64,000 nucleotides of DNA from Candidatus Pantoea persica (GTDB lineage: Bacteria; Pseudomonadota; Gammaproteobacteria; Enterobacterales; Enterobacteriaceae). A program made the position numbers and the translations under genes. This document shows, piece after piece, positions 8,899-19,587 of the stretch; the stretch's first letter is position 1; every line of letters begins with the position of its first letter. The stretch covers positions 21,114 to 85,113 of the forward strand of contig NZ_SMDS01000002.1 of NCBI RefSeq assembly GCF_013753875.1. Direction: 5' to 3'. Below the pieces are notes generated by a model. That model was not told the DNA's origin. It searched no databases and saw only the letters and a program-made list of their open reading frames with translations.

Positions 8899-10305
8899 AT
8901 GGCAGGAAATAAACCCACCAACAAATTGAACGACACGCCCGACCGGCAGCTGGAAGGTATTAAAATGCCGCCGCATTCGATTGAAGCGGAGCAGTCGGTG
9001 CTGGGTGGGTTGATGCTGGATAACGAGCGCTGGGATAACGTTTCCGAGCGCGTCGTGGCAGAGGATTTCTTTAACCGTTCGCATCGCCTGATTTTCTCCG
9101 AAATGCAGCGTCTGCTGGAGACGGGTCAGCCTATCGACCTGATCACCCTCTCTGAATCGCTGGAGACGCGTGGAGAGCTGGAAATGGTGGGCGGATTCGC
9201 CTATCTGGCTGAGCTGGCGAAAAACACTCCCAGCGCGGCGAACATCGGCGCCTACACGGATATCGTGCGCGAACGCGCAGTGGTGCGCGAGATGATCTCG
9301 GTGGCGAACCAGATCGCCGACGCGGGCTACGATCCGCAGGGGCGCAACAGTGACGAGCTGCTCGACTTCGCCGAATCCAACGTATTTAAAATCGCCGAGT
9401 CGCGCGCTAACAAAGACGAAGGGCCGAAGAACATCCAGGAAGTGATGGAGGCCACGGTGTCACGCATCGAATCGCTGGTTTCCACGCCGCACGACGGCGT
9501 CACCGGCGTCGATACCGGCTATCAGGATCTGAATAAAAAGACGGCGGGACTGCAGCCGTCGGATCTGATTGTCGTCGCGGCGCGTCCCTCAATGGGTAAA
9601 ACCACCTTCGCCATGAACCTGTGCGAAAACGCCGCTATGCTGCACGACAAGCCGGTGCTGATCTTCAGCCTGGAGATGCCCAGCGAGCAGATCATGATGC
9701 GTATGCTGGCATCGCTGTCGCGCGTGGATCAGACGCGCATCCGTACCGGCCAGCTGGATGACGAAGACTGGGCGCGTATCTCCGGCACCATGGGCATTCT
9801 GCTGGAGAAGAAGAATATGTATATCGACGACTCTTCCGGCCTGACGCCCACCGAAGTGCGCTCGCGCGCGCGTCGCGTATTCCGCGAAAACGGCGGGCTG
9901 AGCATGATTATGATCGACTACCTGCAGCTGATGCGCGTGCCGGCGCTTTCCGACAACCGCACGCTGGAGATCGCCGAGATCTCCCGCTCGCTCAAGGCGC
10001 TGGCGAAAGAGCTGAACGTGCCGGTGGTGGCGCTGTCGCAGCTGAACCGCTCGCTGGAACAGCGCGCCAATAAGCGTCCGGTTAACTCCGATCTGCGTGA
10101 GTCAGGCTCCATCGAGCAGGACGCCGACCTGATTATGTTTATCTACCGCGACGAGGTTTACCACGAGAACAGCGATCTGAAAGGCATGGCTGAAATTATT
10201 CTCGGCAAGCAGCGTAACGGCCCCATCGGCACGGTGCGCCTGACCTTCAACGGCCAGTGGTCGCGCTTCGACAACTATGCCGGTCCCACCTACGACGACG
10301 AATAG
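8899..10305 (+). CDS. dnaB: Replicative DNA helicase DnaB
   Basis: Hexameric 5'-3' helicase at the replication fork, partner of DnaC, DnaG and the polymerase tau subunit. The 469 residues match E. coli (471). The N-terminal domain starts PPHSIEAEQSVLGGLML near residue 26. The RecA-like core has Walker A RPSMGKTT near residue 235, Walker B MIMIDYLQLM near residue 340, and the arginine-finger region near GKQRNGPIG. The ATG giving MAGNKPTNKL is family-like; an upstream in-frame ATG adds 27 unlike residues. The natural stop is TAG. Unlike E. coli, no alr follows. Confidence 0.97.
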   Translation: MAGNKPTNKLNDTPDRQLEGIKMPPHSIEAEQSVLGGLMLDNERWDNVSERVVAEDFFNRSHRLIFSEMQRLLETGQPIDLITLSESLETRGELEMVGGFAYLAELAKNTPSAANIGAYTDIVRERAVVREMISVANQIADAGYDPQGRNSDELLDFAESNVFKIAESRANKDEGPKNIQEVMEATVSRIESLVSTPHDGVTGVDTGYQDLNKKTAGLQPSDLIVVAARPSMGKTTFAMNLCENAAMLHDKPVLIFSLEMPSEQIMMRMLASLSRVDQTRIRTGQLDDEDWARISGTMGILLEKKNMYIDDSSGLTPTEVRSRARRVFRENGGLSMIMIDYLQLMRVPALSDNRTLEIAEISRSLKALAKELNVPVVALSQLNRSLEQRANKRPVNSDLRESGSIEQDADLIMFIYRDEVYHENSDLKGMAEIILGKQRNGPIGTVRLTFNGQWSRFDNYAGPTYDDE

Positions 10306-10427
10306 CCGCTCCCTAAGGCATGCGCGATCTGTGCATGCCGCCTCGCATCATAAGAAAATAGTGTTGGACAACCTCGCCGTTTATCGGGTTATCTGTACCA
10401 CAGCGTATGACTAAGCTTGGAAGCAGC

Positions 10428-10919
10428 ATGACTCACGTAGATGATTACGACCTGAAAATTCTGACTTTATTACAATCCAACGGCCGCTTAACCAATCAGG
10501 AGCTGAGCGATTTAGTGGGTTTGTCCGCCTCGCAATGTTCACGTCGCCGCATCAATCTGGAACAGGCGAATCTGATCCTCGGCTACCATGCGCGGCTGTC
10601 GCCCGACGCGATTGGCCTGGGGATAGTTGGGCTGATTGAGGTGCGGCTGATAAACCACACCGCCGAATATGTCGATAGCTTTTACCGCATGGTGGAGCAG
10701 GAAGAGGCGATAGTCGACGCCTACAAAATCACCGGCGACGCAGACTATCTGCTGAAGGTGGCAGTGGCAGATCTCGCCTCGCTGAGCGCCTTGATCAGCC
10801 AGTTGGTGGCAGGCCACAAAAGCGTGTCGCACGTTAAAACCTCGGTGGTGCTGGGCCGCCTGAAAGAGAACGGGCTGATGATGATAGCCGAGCACGGAAT
10901 GCGCCAAAATAGTGCATGA
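10428..10919 (+). CDS. Lrp/AsnC-family transcriptional regulator
   Basis: A feast/famine regulator of 163 residues. The N-terminal helix-turn-helix is in NGRLTNQELSDLVGLSASQCSRRR (residues about 18-41), and a C-terminal RAM ligand domain includes GDADYLLKVAVADL. The start is the ATG giving MTHVDDYDLK. The specific target is unknown. It lies where alr stands in E. coli and is followed in the same direction by a YitT-like membrane protein, which it may control. Confidence 0.88.
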   Translation: MTHVDDYDLKILTLLQSNGRLTNQELSDLVGLSASQCSRRRINLEQANLILGYHARLSPDAIGLGIVGLIEVRLINHTAEYVDSFYRMVEQEEAIVDAYKITGDADYLLKVAVADLASLSALISQLVAGHKSVSHVKTSVVLGRLKENGLMMIAEHGMRQNSA

Positions 10920-11159
10920 TGTGCTTATTGGGTGCAAAGAAAGCGCGTTCAATGCAAAGAACAAGCACTGCATAGCAAATTTATACACGAAGTAACGGAG
11001 AAATCCGTAAAGAGTGCACAAAAAAGAGCAAGAAAAGCGCCTTAGTTATCAACTAGATATTCGTTGGTACCTGCCGCCGCGCCGTTGAGGGCGGCGGTAT
11101 GGTGCGCTTTTTGCATCAAACCGGCAACTTTTCCGGTTTGACTGCAATGAGAACGCTCC

Positions 11160-11774
11160 ATGGATAACGTCGTAACACCCGTTCGTATTCCCCATTCCCG
11201 TATCGAAGATGCGCTGGCGCTCCTGCTCAGCACGCTGATGGTATCCTTTGGCGTCATCATGCTGAAGCAGGCAGGCGCGCTGACCGGCAGTAGCGCCGGC
11301 ATCGCCTTTTTAATCAGCTACCTGTCGCCGCTGTCGTTCGGCAGCGCCTTCTTCCTGATCAACCTGCCGTTTTACTGGCTGGCGATGCGGCGTATGGGAT
11401 GGGCATTCACCCTGAAAACCTTCTGCGCTGTGGGGCTGGTATCGCTGTTTACCCACCTGCATCCGCTGTTCGTGCATTTTTCCGCGCTCAATCCCTTTTA
11501 TGCGACACTGTTCGGTAACGTCATCATGGGCATTGGGTTTATAGTGTTGTTTCGTCATAAAGCCAGCCTGGGCGGCATCAATATCCTGGCACTGTGGCTG
11601 CAGGATCGTATCGGACTGTGCGCAGGGAAACTGCAAATGGCCATCGATACCTGCGTGGTGCTGGCGTCGCTGTTTGTGGTCAGCATGCCGATGTTGCTGG
11701 CGTCCATCGCGGGCGCGGTGATCCTCAACCTGATTATCGCCATGAACCATCGTCCCGGCCGTTATCAGGTTTAA
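11160..11774 (+). CDS. YitT-family integral membrane protein
   Basis: A 204-residue membrane protein with five or six hydrophobic segments. It resembles the YitT/DUF161 family: LLLSTLMVSFGVIMLKQAG near the start, GSSAGIAFLISYLSPL, and GGINILALWLQDRIG late in the protein. The substrate is unknown. It sits about 240 bases after the Lrp-type gene and just before tyrB. No disruption is seen. Confidence 0.78.
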   Translation: MDNVVTPVRIPHSRIEDALALLLSTLMVSFGVIMLKQAGALTGSSAGIAFLISYLSPLSFGSAFFLINLPFYWLAMRRMGWAFTLKTFCAVGLVSLFTHLHPLFVHFSALNPFYATLFGNVIMGIGFIVLFRHKASLGGINILALWLQDRIGLCAGKLQMAIDTCVVLASLFVVSMPMLLASIAGAVILNLIIAMNHRPGRYQV

Positions 11775-11822
11775 CGCTGCATACACAACTGATTATTACG
11801 ACCATTTCTGGAGATCTACACC

Positions 11823-13016
11823 GTGTTTCGAAACGTTGACGCCTACGCCGGCGACCCGATTCTGTCGCTGATGGAAGCCTTCAAGCAGGACCCGCGCGAC
11901 AATAAAGTGAATCTCAGCATCGGCCTCTATTACGACGAAAAGGGAATTATTCCTCAGCTGCAGGCGGTCGCTGCCGCAGAAGAGCAGCTGAAGGCCGAGC
12001 CGCAGCAGGCGTCGCTCTACCTGCCGATGGAAGGGCTCAACGCCTACCGCAACGCCATCGCGCCACTGCTGTTCGGCGCCGAACATCCGCTGCTGAAGGC
12101 GGGCCGTATCGCGTCGATTCAGACGCTGGGCGGCTCCGGCGCGTTGAAAGTGGGTGCGGACTTTCTCAAGCGCTACTTCCCCGATTCGGGCGTATGGGTC
12201 AGCGATCCCACCTGGGACAACCATGTCGCGATCTTCAACGGCGTGGGCTTCGAGGTGAAGACCTATCCGTGGTACGACGCGCAGACCAACGGCGTTAAAT
12301 TCGATGCCTTCCTTAGTGCGCTGCAGGCCTTGCCAAAGCAGAGTATCGTGCTGCTGCATCCCTGCTGCCACAATCCCACCGGCGCCGATTTTACCGACGC
12401 ACAGTGGGACCAGACCGTTGAGGTGCTAAAGGCGCAGGAGCTGATTCCGTTCCTGGATATCGCCTATCAGGGCTTCGGCGCGGGCATGGAAGCGGACGCC
12501 TATGCGATTCGCGCCATCGTCGCGGCCGGTCTGCCTGCGCTGGTCAGCAACTCCTTCTCGAAAATCTTCTCGCTCTATGGCGAACGCGTCGGCGGGCTCT
12601 CTGTGGTCTGCGACAGCGCCGAAGAGGCGAGCTGCGTGCTCGGCCAGCTGAAGGCCACTGTGCGCCGTAACTACTCCAGCCCGCCGAACTTCGGCGCGCA
12701 GGTGGTGGCGCGCGTCCTCAACAACGAGGCGCTGAAGGCCAGCTGGCTGGCGGAAGTGGAAGCGATGCGCCTGCGCATTATCGCCATGCGTAAAACGCTG
12801 GTGGACGTGCTGAGCACCGCGCTGCCCGGCAAAAACTTCGATTACCTGCTGCAACAGCGCGGCATGTTCAGCTATACCGGCCTTAGCGCGCAGCAGGTCG
12901 ATCGCCTGCGCAACGAGTTCGGCATCTACCTGGTCTGCAGCGGGCGCATCTGCGTGGCTGGCCTGAACAATAACAACGTGCATCAGGTGGCACAGGCGTT
13001 TGCCGCCGTCATGTAA
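11823..13016 (+). CDS. tyrB: Aromatic amino acid aminotransferase
   Basis: PLP-dependent aminotransferase that makes tyrosine and phenylalanine, and also transaminates branched and acidic 2-oxo acids. The 397 residues equal the E. coli length. The PLP-binding Lys is in [17 protein letters not shown] near residue 247. [17 protein letters not shown] and the Arg of [10 protein letters not shown] near residue 375 complete the fold-type I active site. The start is GTG, preceded by GGAG. I saw no convincing TyrR box upstream. Intact, although the neighbouring yjbQ and yjbR are decaying. Confidence 0.96.
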   Translation: MFRNVDAYAGDPILSLMEAFKQDPRDNKVNLSIGLYYDEKGIIPQLQAVAAAEEQLKAEPQQASLYLPMEGLNAYRNAIAPLLFGAEHPLLKAGRIASIQTLGGSGALKVGADFLKRYFPDSGVWVSDPTWDNHVAIFNGVGFEVKTYPWYDAQTNGVKFDAFLSALQALPKQSIVLLHPCCHNPTGADFTDAQWDQTVEVLKAQELIPFLDIAYQGFGAGMEADAYAIRAIVAAGLPALVSNSFSKIFSLYGERVGGLSVVCDSAEEASCVLGQLKATVRRNYSSPPNFGAQVVARVLNNEALKASWLAEVEAMRLRIIAMRKTLVDVLSTALPGKNFDYLLQQRGMFSYTGLSAQQVDRLRNEFGIYLVCSGRICVAGLNNNNVHQVAQAFAAVM

Positions 13017-13059
13017 TCCCGCTGTTATTTACCACGGCACGTATTTCCCCTTATAAACT

Positions 13060-13084
13060 GTCGGCGCAGGCCGGCGGTTTTTTT
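13060..13084 (+). terminator. Rho-independent terminator after tyrB
   Basis: GTCGGC and GCCGGC (one G-U pair) form a 6-bp stem with loop GCAG, followed by seven T. It lies 44 bases after the tyrB stop. Confidence 0.85.
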
Positions 13085-13151
13085 GCCTGCAGGTTTACCT
13101 TTGCCTGACTTCTTGCACACTTAAACGGTGTAACCAACTCAGGAAAAAGGC

Positions 13152-13571
13152 ATGTGGCATCAGCAAACGTCACGCTCGGTGAGAAATCACGCGGTTTTCA
13201 TCTGGCACCGATGAGATCCTCAGCCAAATCCCGGCGCTGGCGTAGAGCCAGACCGGACTGCTCCATGTGCTGTTACAGCACACCTCGGCCTCTCTGACGC
13301 TGAACGAGAACTGCGACCCGACCGTGCGCAGCGATATGGAGCAGCACTTTATGCGCCAGGTGCCGGAGCAGGCGCCTTATCAGCACGATTACGAGGGACG
13401 CGACGATATGCCGGCGCATATCAAATCCTCTACGCCGGGCGTCTTGCTGCTGCTGCCAGTACAACGTGGAAAGTTAGTGCTGGGCACCTGCGGGGCATCT
13501 GGCTGGGCGAACACCGCATTCACGTCGGCGCGCGGCGCATGGTCGCCACTCTACAAAGGGAAACGAAATGA
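13152..13571 (+). pseudogene. yjbQ: YjbQ (UPF0047), broken
   Basis: YjbQ belongs to the UPF0047 family, with weak thiamine-phosphate synthase activity reported in E. coli. MWHQQT starts normally. The frame then shifts before the GEKSRGFHL segment and again before TDEILSQIPAL. A TAG follows in the LAD-MPR region near 13243. The core [21 protein letters not shown] and [16 protein letters not shown] is readable. A last frameshift lies at [14 protein letters not shown]. Its stop overlaps the yjbR start as ATGA. Confidence 0.87.
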
Positions 13572-14074
13572 ATACGTCAGATCTGCTGATCTACTGCATG
13601 AGCAAGCCGGACGCAGAGCAGAGCGTCCACAGCGACTGGAAAGCAACGCAAATCAAAAGCGGCAGCGTGCTGTTCGCGATGGTGCATGAGGTGAAAGGGC
13701 ATCCAGCCGTCTCGCTGAAGACGACGCCCGCGCTGGCGGAGCTGCTGCGCGAGGAGCACAGCGATGTCATTCCCAGCGAGCATCTCAATAAAACCCACCG
13801 GAGCACGCTGCTGCTGGACGGTTCGCTAAAAGATTCACAGATCTACTATCTGATGGATACGTCTTATCAGCAGGCCGACGCGACCCGCGCGGCGGGGATG
13901 TGGCAGGAAAAGCGCAGCGCGCGGGGCCGGTCGCCGTGCGCGCTGTTGGGATTACGCTGCCGCTTCGTCGCGCAGCGTGTTGATATGGATAACAAAGTGG
14001 TACTTTACGTCGCTTTTCAGCATGCGTTCGTAGGCTTCGTTAATTTGATGCATGGCGATCAGTTCGATATCTAA
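13568..14074 (+). pseudogene. yjbR: YjbR (MmcQ-like), C-terminus lost
   Basis: YjbR is a small DNA-binding-like MmcQ/YjbR fold protein. The first 99 residues match E. coli closely: [20 protein letters not shown], then AVSLKTTPALAELL, then DGSLKDSQIYYLMDTSYQQA. After that the frame diverges and runs on to 14074, antisense over the end of the alcohol dehydrogenase gene. E. coli YjbR is only 118 residues, so a late frameshift or deletion is likely. HLNKTHRST has Arg where E. coli has Trp (AHWST). The truncated protein might still fold, so loss of function is not certain. Confidence 0.7.
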
Positions 14075-14988
14075 GGTGATGTCGTGCTTGCCGCAGAAAT
14101 CGAGCATCTCCTGCGTTTCGGCGATGCCACCGATCAGCGAGCCGGCAATGCTGCGGCGCTGGGTGATCGTGCTCCGGCGCGCCCACCAGCGTCATATTGC
14201 CGTCGCGCTTCAGCAGGGCGATAAAGGGGTTGAGATCGTGCTGCGCCGCCACGGTGTTGAGGATAAAGTCGAAGCTGTTGACGTGCTGCGCCATCTGATC
14301 CGCATCCTTCGACACCACCACTTCATCCGCGCCAAGGCGTTTGCCATCTTCGATTTTTGACGCAGAGGTAGTGAACAGCACCACATGCGCGTCCATGGCT
14401 TGCGCAATCTTCACGCTCATATGGCCAAGGCCGCCCAGCCCGACGATGCCGACTTTTTTGCCCGGACCGACGTTCTAGTGGCGCAGCGGCGAGTAGGTTG
14501 TGATACCCGCACACAGCAGCGGCGCGACGCCCGCCAGCTCGAGGTTTTCCGGCACGCGCAGCACGAAGTTTTCATCGACGACCACCGCAGTCGAGTAGCC
14601 GCCGTAGGTACGTCGCCGGTTTCGCGATCCTGGCCGTTGTAGGTGCCGACGAAGCCGACTTCGCAATACTGCTCCAGCCCTTCTTGACAGCTCGGACAGC
14701 TGCGGCAGGAGTCCGACCATACAGCCGACGCCGACCAGATCGCCTACTTTTATATTTGCTGGCTTGGTCGCCGACGGCGGTGACGCGGCCGACAATTTCA
14801 TGTTCCGGCACCACTGGAAAAAGGGTATTTTTCCACTCGTTGCGGGCCTGATGCAGGTCTGAGTGGCAGACGCCGCAGAACAGTACTTCAATCTGGACAT
14901 CATGCGCGCGTAGCGCGCGCGGGGTGTAATTGAAGGGCGCCAGGTTCGATTTCGCGTCCTGAGCAGCATAGGCGTGCGTAATATTCAT
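13952..14988 (-). pseudogene. YahK-like zinc alcohol dehydrogenase, broken
   Basis: NADPH-dependent aldehyde reductase / zinc alcohol dehydrogenase family. The start MNITHAYAAQDAKSNLAPF and the catalytic zinc motif FCGVCHSDLHQARNEW are clear. The frame shifts near 14745 (GDQASKY to the VGVGCMV segment), and more indels follow around the structural-zinc loop and near 14590-14640. A TAG lies near 14475 in the LRHW-VGPGKKVG region. Rossmann-domain pieces (GLGGLGHMSVKIAQAMDAH and SFDFILNTVAAQHDL) survive, and the natural C-terminus [16 protein letters not shown] ends at 13952. Confidence 0.88.
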
Positions 14989-15186
14989 GGTGTCTCCCGT
15001 TTCGGTGTGTCGTGATGAGATCAATGTGTGCGGCGCAAAGGGCGCGCCGACAAGAGCGCGCGGCCAGAGGACCCTGCCAGTGAGGAACGCTTAAAAGCAT
15101 AGTCACAGAACGTCAGCGCGACTATGCCTATACATGCATGAATCTTGCCTGATTCTGTTTTTATCAGCGGGAATATGCAGTAACAG

Positions 15187-15211
15187 AAAGGCCCGCTTGC
15201 GGCGGGCCTTT
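15187..15211. terminator. Terminator downstream of uvrA
   Basis: AAAGGCCCGC and GCGGGCCTTT form a perfect 10-bp stem around TTGCG. The A/T flanks allow it to work in both directions, for uvrA on the minus strand. Confidence 0.87.
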
Positions 15212-15257
15212 TAAGATTAGCAGTGCGCCAGTCGCTGCTGGCGCACTTGCGCTTCTG

Positions 15258-18086
15258 CTATTTCGCTAACAGCGGCTTCAGGAAGCGCGCGGTATGCGAT
15301 TTCTCGCACTCCGCCACGGTTTCCGGGGTGCCGGCGATCAGGATCTCGCCGCCGCTGCCGCCGCCTTCCGGGCCAAGATCGACAATCCAGTCGGCGGTCT
15401 TGATCACGTCCAGATTATGCTCAATCACCACGATGGTATTGCCCTGGTCGCGCAGCTGATGCAGCACTTCCAGCAGCTGGGCAATATCGGCGAAGTGCAG
15501 GCCGGTGGTTGGCTCATCGAGAATATAGAGTGTCTGGCCGGTGCCGCGCTTCGACAGCTCGCGCGCCAGCTTGACGCGCTGCGCTTCACCGCCAGAGAGC
15601 GTGGTCGCCGACTGGCCGAGGCGAATATAGGGGAGGCCCACATCCATCAGGGTCTGTAGCTTACGCGCTAGCGCGGGCACCGCGTCGAAGAACTCGCGCG
15701 CCTCTTCGATGGTCATCTCCAGCACTTCGTGGATGCTCTTGCCTTTGTATTTAATCTCCAGCGTTTCGCGGTTGTAGCGCTTGCCTTTGCACTGATCGCA
15801 GGGCACGTAGATATCGGGCAGAAAGTGCATCTCTACCTTCAATACGCCGTCGCCCTGACAGGCTTCACAGCGGCCGCCGCGCACGTTAAAGCTGAAGCGG
15901 CCAGGATTGTAGCCGCGCGAACGCGCTTCCGGCACGCCGGCAAACAGCTCACGTACCGGCGTAAAGATGCCGGTATAGGTCGCCGGGTTAGAGCGCGGCG
16001 TGCGGCCGATCGGGCTCTGGTCAATATCGATCACCTTATCGAAGTGCTCCAGACCGCTGATATCGCGATAGGGCGCCGCTTCGCCGGTGGTCGCGCCGTT
16101 CAGCTGGCGCTGCGCGAGCGGGAACAGCGTGTCGTTGATCAGCGTCGATTTGCCTGAGCCGGAGACGCCGGTAATGCAGGTAAACAGCCCGACCGGCAGC
16201 GTCAGCGTCACATTTTTCAGGTTGTTGCCGTGCGCGCCGCTCAGCTTCAGCGTCTTCGACGGTTCGCCCTTCACGCGCTCTTTCGGCACTGCAATCTCGC
16301 GCTTGCCGCTGAGGAACTGGCCGGTCAGCGACTCTTCCACCGCCATGATCTCATGCACAGTGCCTTCCGCTACGATCTGCCCGCCGTGCACGCCCGCGCC
16401 GGGGCCGATGTCGATTACGTGATCCGCCGCGCGGATAGCGTCTTCGTCATGCTCCACCACGATCACGGTGTTGCCAAGATCGCGCAGATGGATCAGGGTG
16501 CTGAGAAGGCGTTCATTGTCGCGTTGGTGCAGGCCGATAGAAGGCTCATCCAGCACGTACATCACGCCTACCAGACCGGCGCCGATCTGGCTCGCCAGAC
16601 GGATGCGCTGCGCTTCGCCGCCGGAAAGCGTCTCCGCAGAGCGCGACATCGACAGGTAGTTCAGGCCGACGTTGACCAGGAAGCTAAGGCGATCGCCAAT
16701 CTCTTTCAGCACTTTTTCGGCGATTTTGGCTCGCTGGCCGCTCAGCTTCAGGTTGAGGAAGAAATCCATTGCATGACCGATGCTCATATCGGAGATGGTC
16801 GGCAGATTGGTGTTTTCCACAAACACGTGGCGCGCTTCGAGGCGCAGGCGCGTGCCTTCGCAGCTGGTACAGGCGCGGTTGCTGATAAATTTGGCCAGAT
16901 CTTCGCGTACCGCTGTCGATTCCGTCTCTTTGTAGCGGCGCTCCATATTGTGCAGCACGCCTTCGAACGGATGACGACGCACCGAGGTGTCGCCGCGATC
17001 GTTGATGTATTTAAATTCGATGCTCTCTTTGCCAGAGCCGTAAAGGATCACCTGCTGCGCTTTGTCGCTCAGGGTGTTGAACGGCGCTTCGACGTCGAAA
17101 TCGAGATGCTCCGCCAGCGAACGCAGCATCTGGAAATAGTAAAAGTTACGGCGGTCCCAGCCGCGGATGGCGCCGCCGGCCAGCGACAGTTCGCCGTTCT
17201 GCACCACGCGATCGGGATCGAAATATTGCTGTACGCCTAGGCCGTCGCAGGTCGGGCAGGCGCCCGCCGGGTTGTTGAACGAGAACAGGCGCGGTTCCAG
17301 CTCGCGCATGCTGTAGCCGCAAATCGGGCAGGCGAAATTGGCGGAGAAGAACAGTTCTTCCGCCTCGGCGTCGTCCATATCGGCGACGACCGCGGTGCCG
17401 CCGGACAGATTTAGCGCGGTTTCAAACGACTCGGCGAGTCGCGTCGCCAGATCCTCGCGCACCTTAAAGCGATCGATGACCACCTCTATGGTGTGCTTTT
17501 TCTGCAGCTCCAGCTTCGAAGGATCGGAGAGATCGCACACTTCGCCGTCGATGCGCGCGCGGATGTACCCCTGCGCAGCTAGGTTCTCCAGCGTTTTGGT
17601 GTGCTCGCCCTTGCGATCTTTCACCACCGGCGCCAGCAGCATCAGGCGACGGCCTTCACCCTGCGCCAACACGTTATCCACCATCTGGCTGACGGTTTGC
17701 GCCGCCAGTGGCACGTCGTGATCCGGGCAGCGCGGCTCGCCGACGCGGGCGAACAGCAGACGCAGATAGTCGTAGATCTCGGTGATGGTGCCGACCGTCG
17801 AACGGGGGTTGTGTGAAGTGGACTTCTGCTCGATCGAGATAGCGGGCGACAGACCTTCGATATGGTCGACGTCCGGCTTCTCCATCAAGGAGAGAAACTG
17901 ACGCGCATAGGCAGAGAGCGACTCGACGTAACGGCGCTGACCTTCCGCATAGAGCGTATCAAACGCCAGAGAGGATTTGCCGGAGCCTGACAGGCCGGTC
18001 ACTACTATGAGTTTGTCGCGAGGGATGATCAGGTTGATGTTTTTCAAATTATGGGTGCGGGCACCACGAACTTCGATCTTATCCAT
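15258..18086 (-). CDS. uvrA: Excinuclease ABC subunit A
   Basis: DNA damage-recognition ATPase of nucleotide excision repair; loads UvrB. The 942 residues match the E. coli length (940). Two ABC ATPase modules are present with Walker A boxes GLSGSGKSS (near residue 31) and GVSGSGKST (near 640). There are two signature motifs ([12 protein letters not shown] and [12 protein letters not shown]), and zinc-finger Cys pairs in [11 protein letters not shown] and [19 protein letters not shown]. No lesion is seen. It is divergent from ssb, with a LexA-like site between them. Confidence 0.97.
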   Translation of the reverse strand: MDKIEVRGARTHNLKNINLIIPRDKLIVVTGLSGSGKSSLAFDTLYAEGQRRYVESLSAYARQFLSLMEKPDVDHIEGLSPAISIEQKSTSHNPRSTVGTITEIYDYLRLLFARVGEPRCPDHDVPLAAQTVSQMVDNVLAQGEGRRLMLLAPVVKDRKGEHTKTLENLAAQGYIRARIDGEVCDLSDPSKLELQKKHTIEVVIDRFKVREDLATRLAESFETALNLSGGTAVVADMDDAEAEELFFSANFACPICGYSMRELEPRLFSFNNPAGACPTCDGLGVQQYFDPDRVVQNGELSLAGGAIRGWDRRNFYYFQMLRSLAEHLDFDVEAPFNTLSDKAQQVILYGSGKESIEFKYINDRGDTSVRRHPFEGVLHNMERRYKETESTAVREDLAKFISNRACTSCEGTRLRLEARHVFVENTNLPTISDMSIGHAMDFFLNLKLSGQRAKIAEKVLKEIGDRLSFLVNVGLNYLSMSRSAETLSGGEAQRIRLASQIGAGLVGVMYVLDEPSIGLHQRDNERLLSTLIHLRDLGNTVIVVEHDEDAIRAADHVIDIGPGAGVHGGQIVAEGTVHEIMAVEESLTGQFLSGKREIAVPKERVKGEPSKTLKLSGAHGNNLKNVTLTLPVGLFTCITGVSGSGKSTLINDTLFPLAQRQLNGATTGEAAPYRDISGLEHFDKVIDIDQSPIGRTPRSNPATYTGIFTPVRELFAGVPEARSRGYNPGRFSFNVRGGRCEACQGDGVLKVEMHFLPDIYVPCDQCKGKRYNRETLEIKYKGKSIHEVLEMTIEEAREFFDAVPALARKLQTLMDVGLPYIRLGQSATTLSGGEAQRVKLARELSKRGTGQTLYILDEPTTGLHFADIAQLLEVLHQLRDQGNTIVVIEHNLDVIKTADWIVDLGPEGGGSGGEILIAGTPETVAECEKSHTARFLKPLLAK

Positions 18087-18170
18087 TCACCTTTCCCGGA
18101 TTAAGCAGCACGCTCTGTGTCCTTGTGACACGATTTAGCGTAAACACGATATTATGGCACAAAAAATAGA

Positions 18171-18186
18171 CTGATTAAATATCCAG
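18171..18186. promoter_or_regulatory. Degenerate LexA box between uvrA and ssb
   Basis: CTGA-N8-CCAG keeps 6 of 8 half-site bases of CTGT-N8-ACAG, with flanking A and T that extend the palindrome (ACTG...CAGT). In E. coli a LexA box in this same divergent region controls both uvrA and ssb. Confidence 0.6.
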
Positions 18187-18312
18187 TATTTTGGGCTTTA
18201 TGGGTGTAAAATGAGCACTTCTGCGAGCCGGCTCGAAAGTGGGATCGCTCGGCAGGACGTGGTAGAATTTATCATTTAGACTCTTAGCATTAACTCATCG
18301 GGAGAGAGCAAC

Positions 18313-18831
18313 ATGGCCAGTCGTGGCGTAAATAAAGTGATTCTTGTCGGGAATCTGGGTCAGGATCCGGAAGTGCGCTACATGCCGAATGGTGGCGCGG
18401 TTGCCAACATTACGCTGGCCACGTCGGAGAGCTGGCGTGACAAGCAGACCGGTGAAAACAAAGAGATCACCGAGTGGCACCGCGTCGTGCTGTTTGGCAA
18501 GCTGGCGGAAGTCGCCGGCGAATATCTGCATAAAGGTTCTCAGGTCTATATCGAAGGTCAGCTGCGCACGCGTAAGTGGCAGGATCAAGGCGGCCAGGAT
18601 CGCTACACTACGGAAGTCGTGGTCAACGTGGGCGGCACCATGCAGATGCTAGGCAGCCGTCAGCAGGGCGGCGCTAATGCCGGCGGCGCGCCGATGGGCG
18701 GTGGCCAGCAGCAGCCGCAGGGCGGCAACCAGTTCAGCGGTGGCGCGCAGTCGCGTCCGCGTCCGCAGAGCGCGCCGGCCAGCAACAACAACGAGCCGCC
18801 GATGGATTTCGACGACGACATCCCGTTCTGA
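18313..18831 (+). CDS. ssb: Single-stranded DNA-binding protein
   Basis: Tetrameric SSB that coats single-stranded DNA and recruits repair and replication proteins. The 172 residues have an OB fold at 1-110 (starting [20 protein letters not shown], with Trp residues in SESWRDK and TEWHRV). A Gly/Gln-rich linker and the partner-binding acidic tip MDFDDDIPF follow. A GGGAGAG ribosome site lies 6 bases before the ATG. Intact. Confidence 0.97.
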   Translation: MASRGVNKVILVGNLGQDPEVRYMPNGGAVANITLATSESWRDKQTGENKEITEWHRVVLFGKLAEVAGEYLHKGSQVYIEGQLRTRKWQDQGGQDRYTTEVVVNVGGTMQMLGSRQQGGANAGGAPMGGGQQQPQGGNQFSGGAQSRPRPQSAPASNNNEPPMDFDDDIPF

Positions 18832-18856
18832 TTGTCATCTGTTTAACGCTCGCGTT

Positions 18857-18884
18857 AAGGCCCCGATTATGGGGCCTTTATTTT
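18857..18884 (+). terminator. Terminator after ssb
   Basis: AAGGCCCC and GGGGCCTT stem, loop GATTAT, followed by TATTTT. It lies 25 bases after the ssb stop. Confidence 0.88.
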
Positions 18885-18894
18885 GCCTGCGGTT

Positions 18895-19461
18895 TTAGCC
18901 GTGGCGAAGCGTCTGGTCCAGCGGCGGTGCTGGCCGCCGCGCCAGCCAGTCAGCGACGATATTCGCCGTATTAACTACCCGCGGCACATTGCCAGGCAGC
19001 GACAAACCCGCCCAGGCCTCATTATGTTGCCCAATCAGTTGCTCCGCGCTGGCGTAAGTGCGGTTCGCCGTGGTGTGCTCATCGCCGGCGACGGTAATGC
19101 GATAACCCAAAACGGCGCCGACCTTGATCGTGGTATCGATGCAGTAGTCCGTCGCGCAGCCGCAAATCACAAACTCATTCATGGCCAGCTGCGCAAGCGT
19201 CGCGGCCAGCGTCGTCCGCCAGAAGCTGTCGCGGGCGGTTTTGGTCACGTAGAGCGATCCTGCAGGCGGGCGCAGCTCCGGAAGCAGTTCAAACGCCTGG
19301 CTGCCGGGCTGCATCTCGCCTTCGAGATGGGTGATGAAGATGGTCCGATCGGCTGCGGCAGCGAGCTGATTGATGCGCGCGGTACGACCGGCCCGATCGA
19401 AGCGCGGCGTGGCGAACACGCCGTTTTGCATATCCACGACGATAACGACTCGCTGGTTCAT
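18895..19461 (-). CDS. Isochorismatase-family cysteine hydrolase
   Basis: A 188-residue protein starting MNQRVVIVVDMQNGVF. The catalytic Asp is in VDMQNG, the Lys in YVTKTARDSF and the nucleophile Cys in ICGCATDYCIDTT. These mark the isochorismatase/nicotinamidase-like hydrolase superfamily. The substrate cannot be read from sequence. It is the first gene of the accessory block after ssb, convergent with ssb and divergent from a broken AraC regulator that may have controlled it. Intact. Confidence 0.87.
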   Translation of the reverse strand: MNQRVVIVVDMQNGVFATPRFDRAGRTARINQLAAAADRTIFITHLEGEMQPGSQAFELLPELRPPAGSLYVTKTARDSFWRTTLAATLAQLAMNEFVICGCATDYCIDTTIKVGAVLGYRITVAGDEHTTANRTYASAEQLIGQHNEAWAGLSLPGNVPRVVNTANIVADWLARRPAPPLDQTLRHG

Positions 19462-19587
19462 CGTGCTTTCTCCTTGCCAAAGGTGTGCCTCAGTTTCACC
19501 GCGCCGCCGCGAAATGGCAAAACTGTTTTGCATTTCGCCGGCTATCGCTGGCATGCTGCACCTCTCTCTGGTTAATGAGGCGTCGAG

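Noticed and set aside
16230..17240. A 336-codon open frame on the plus strand
   Set aside because: It is antisense to uvrA, has no recognisable domain, and follows from the GC-rich codon use of uvrA.
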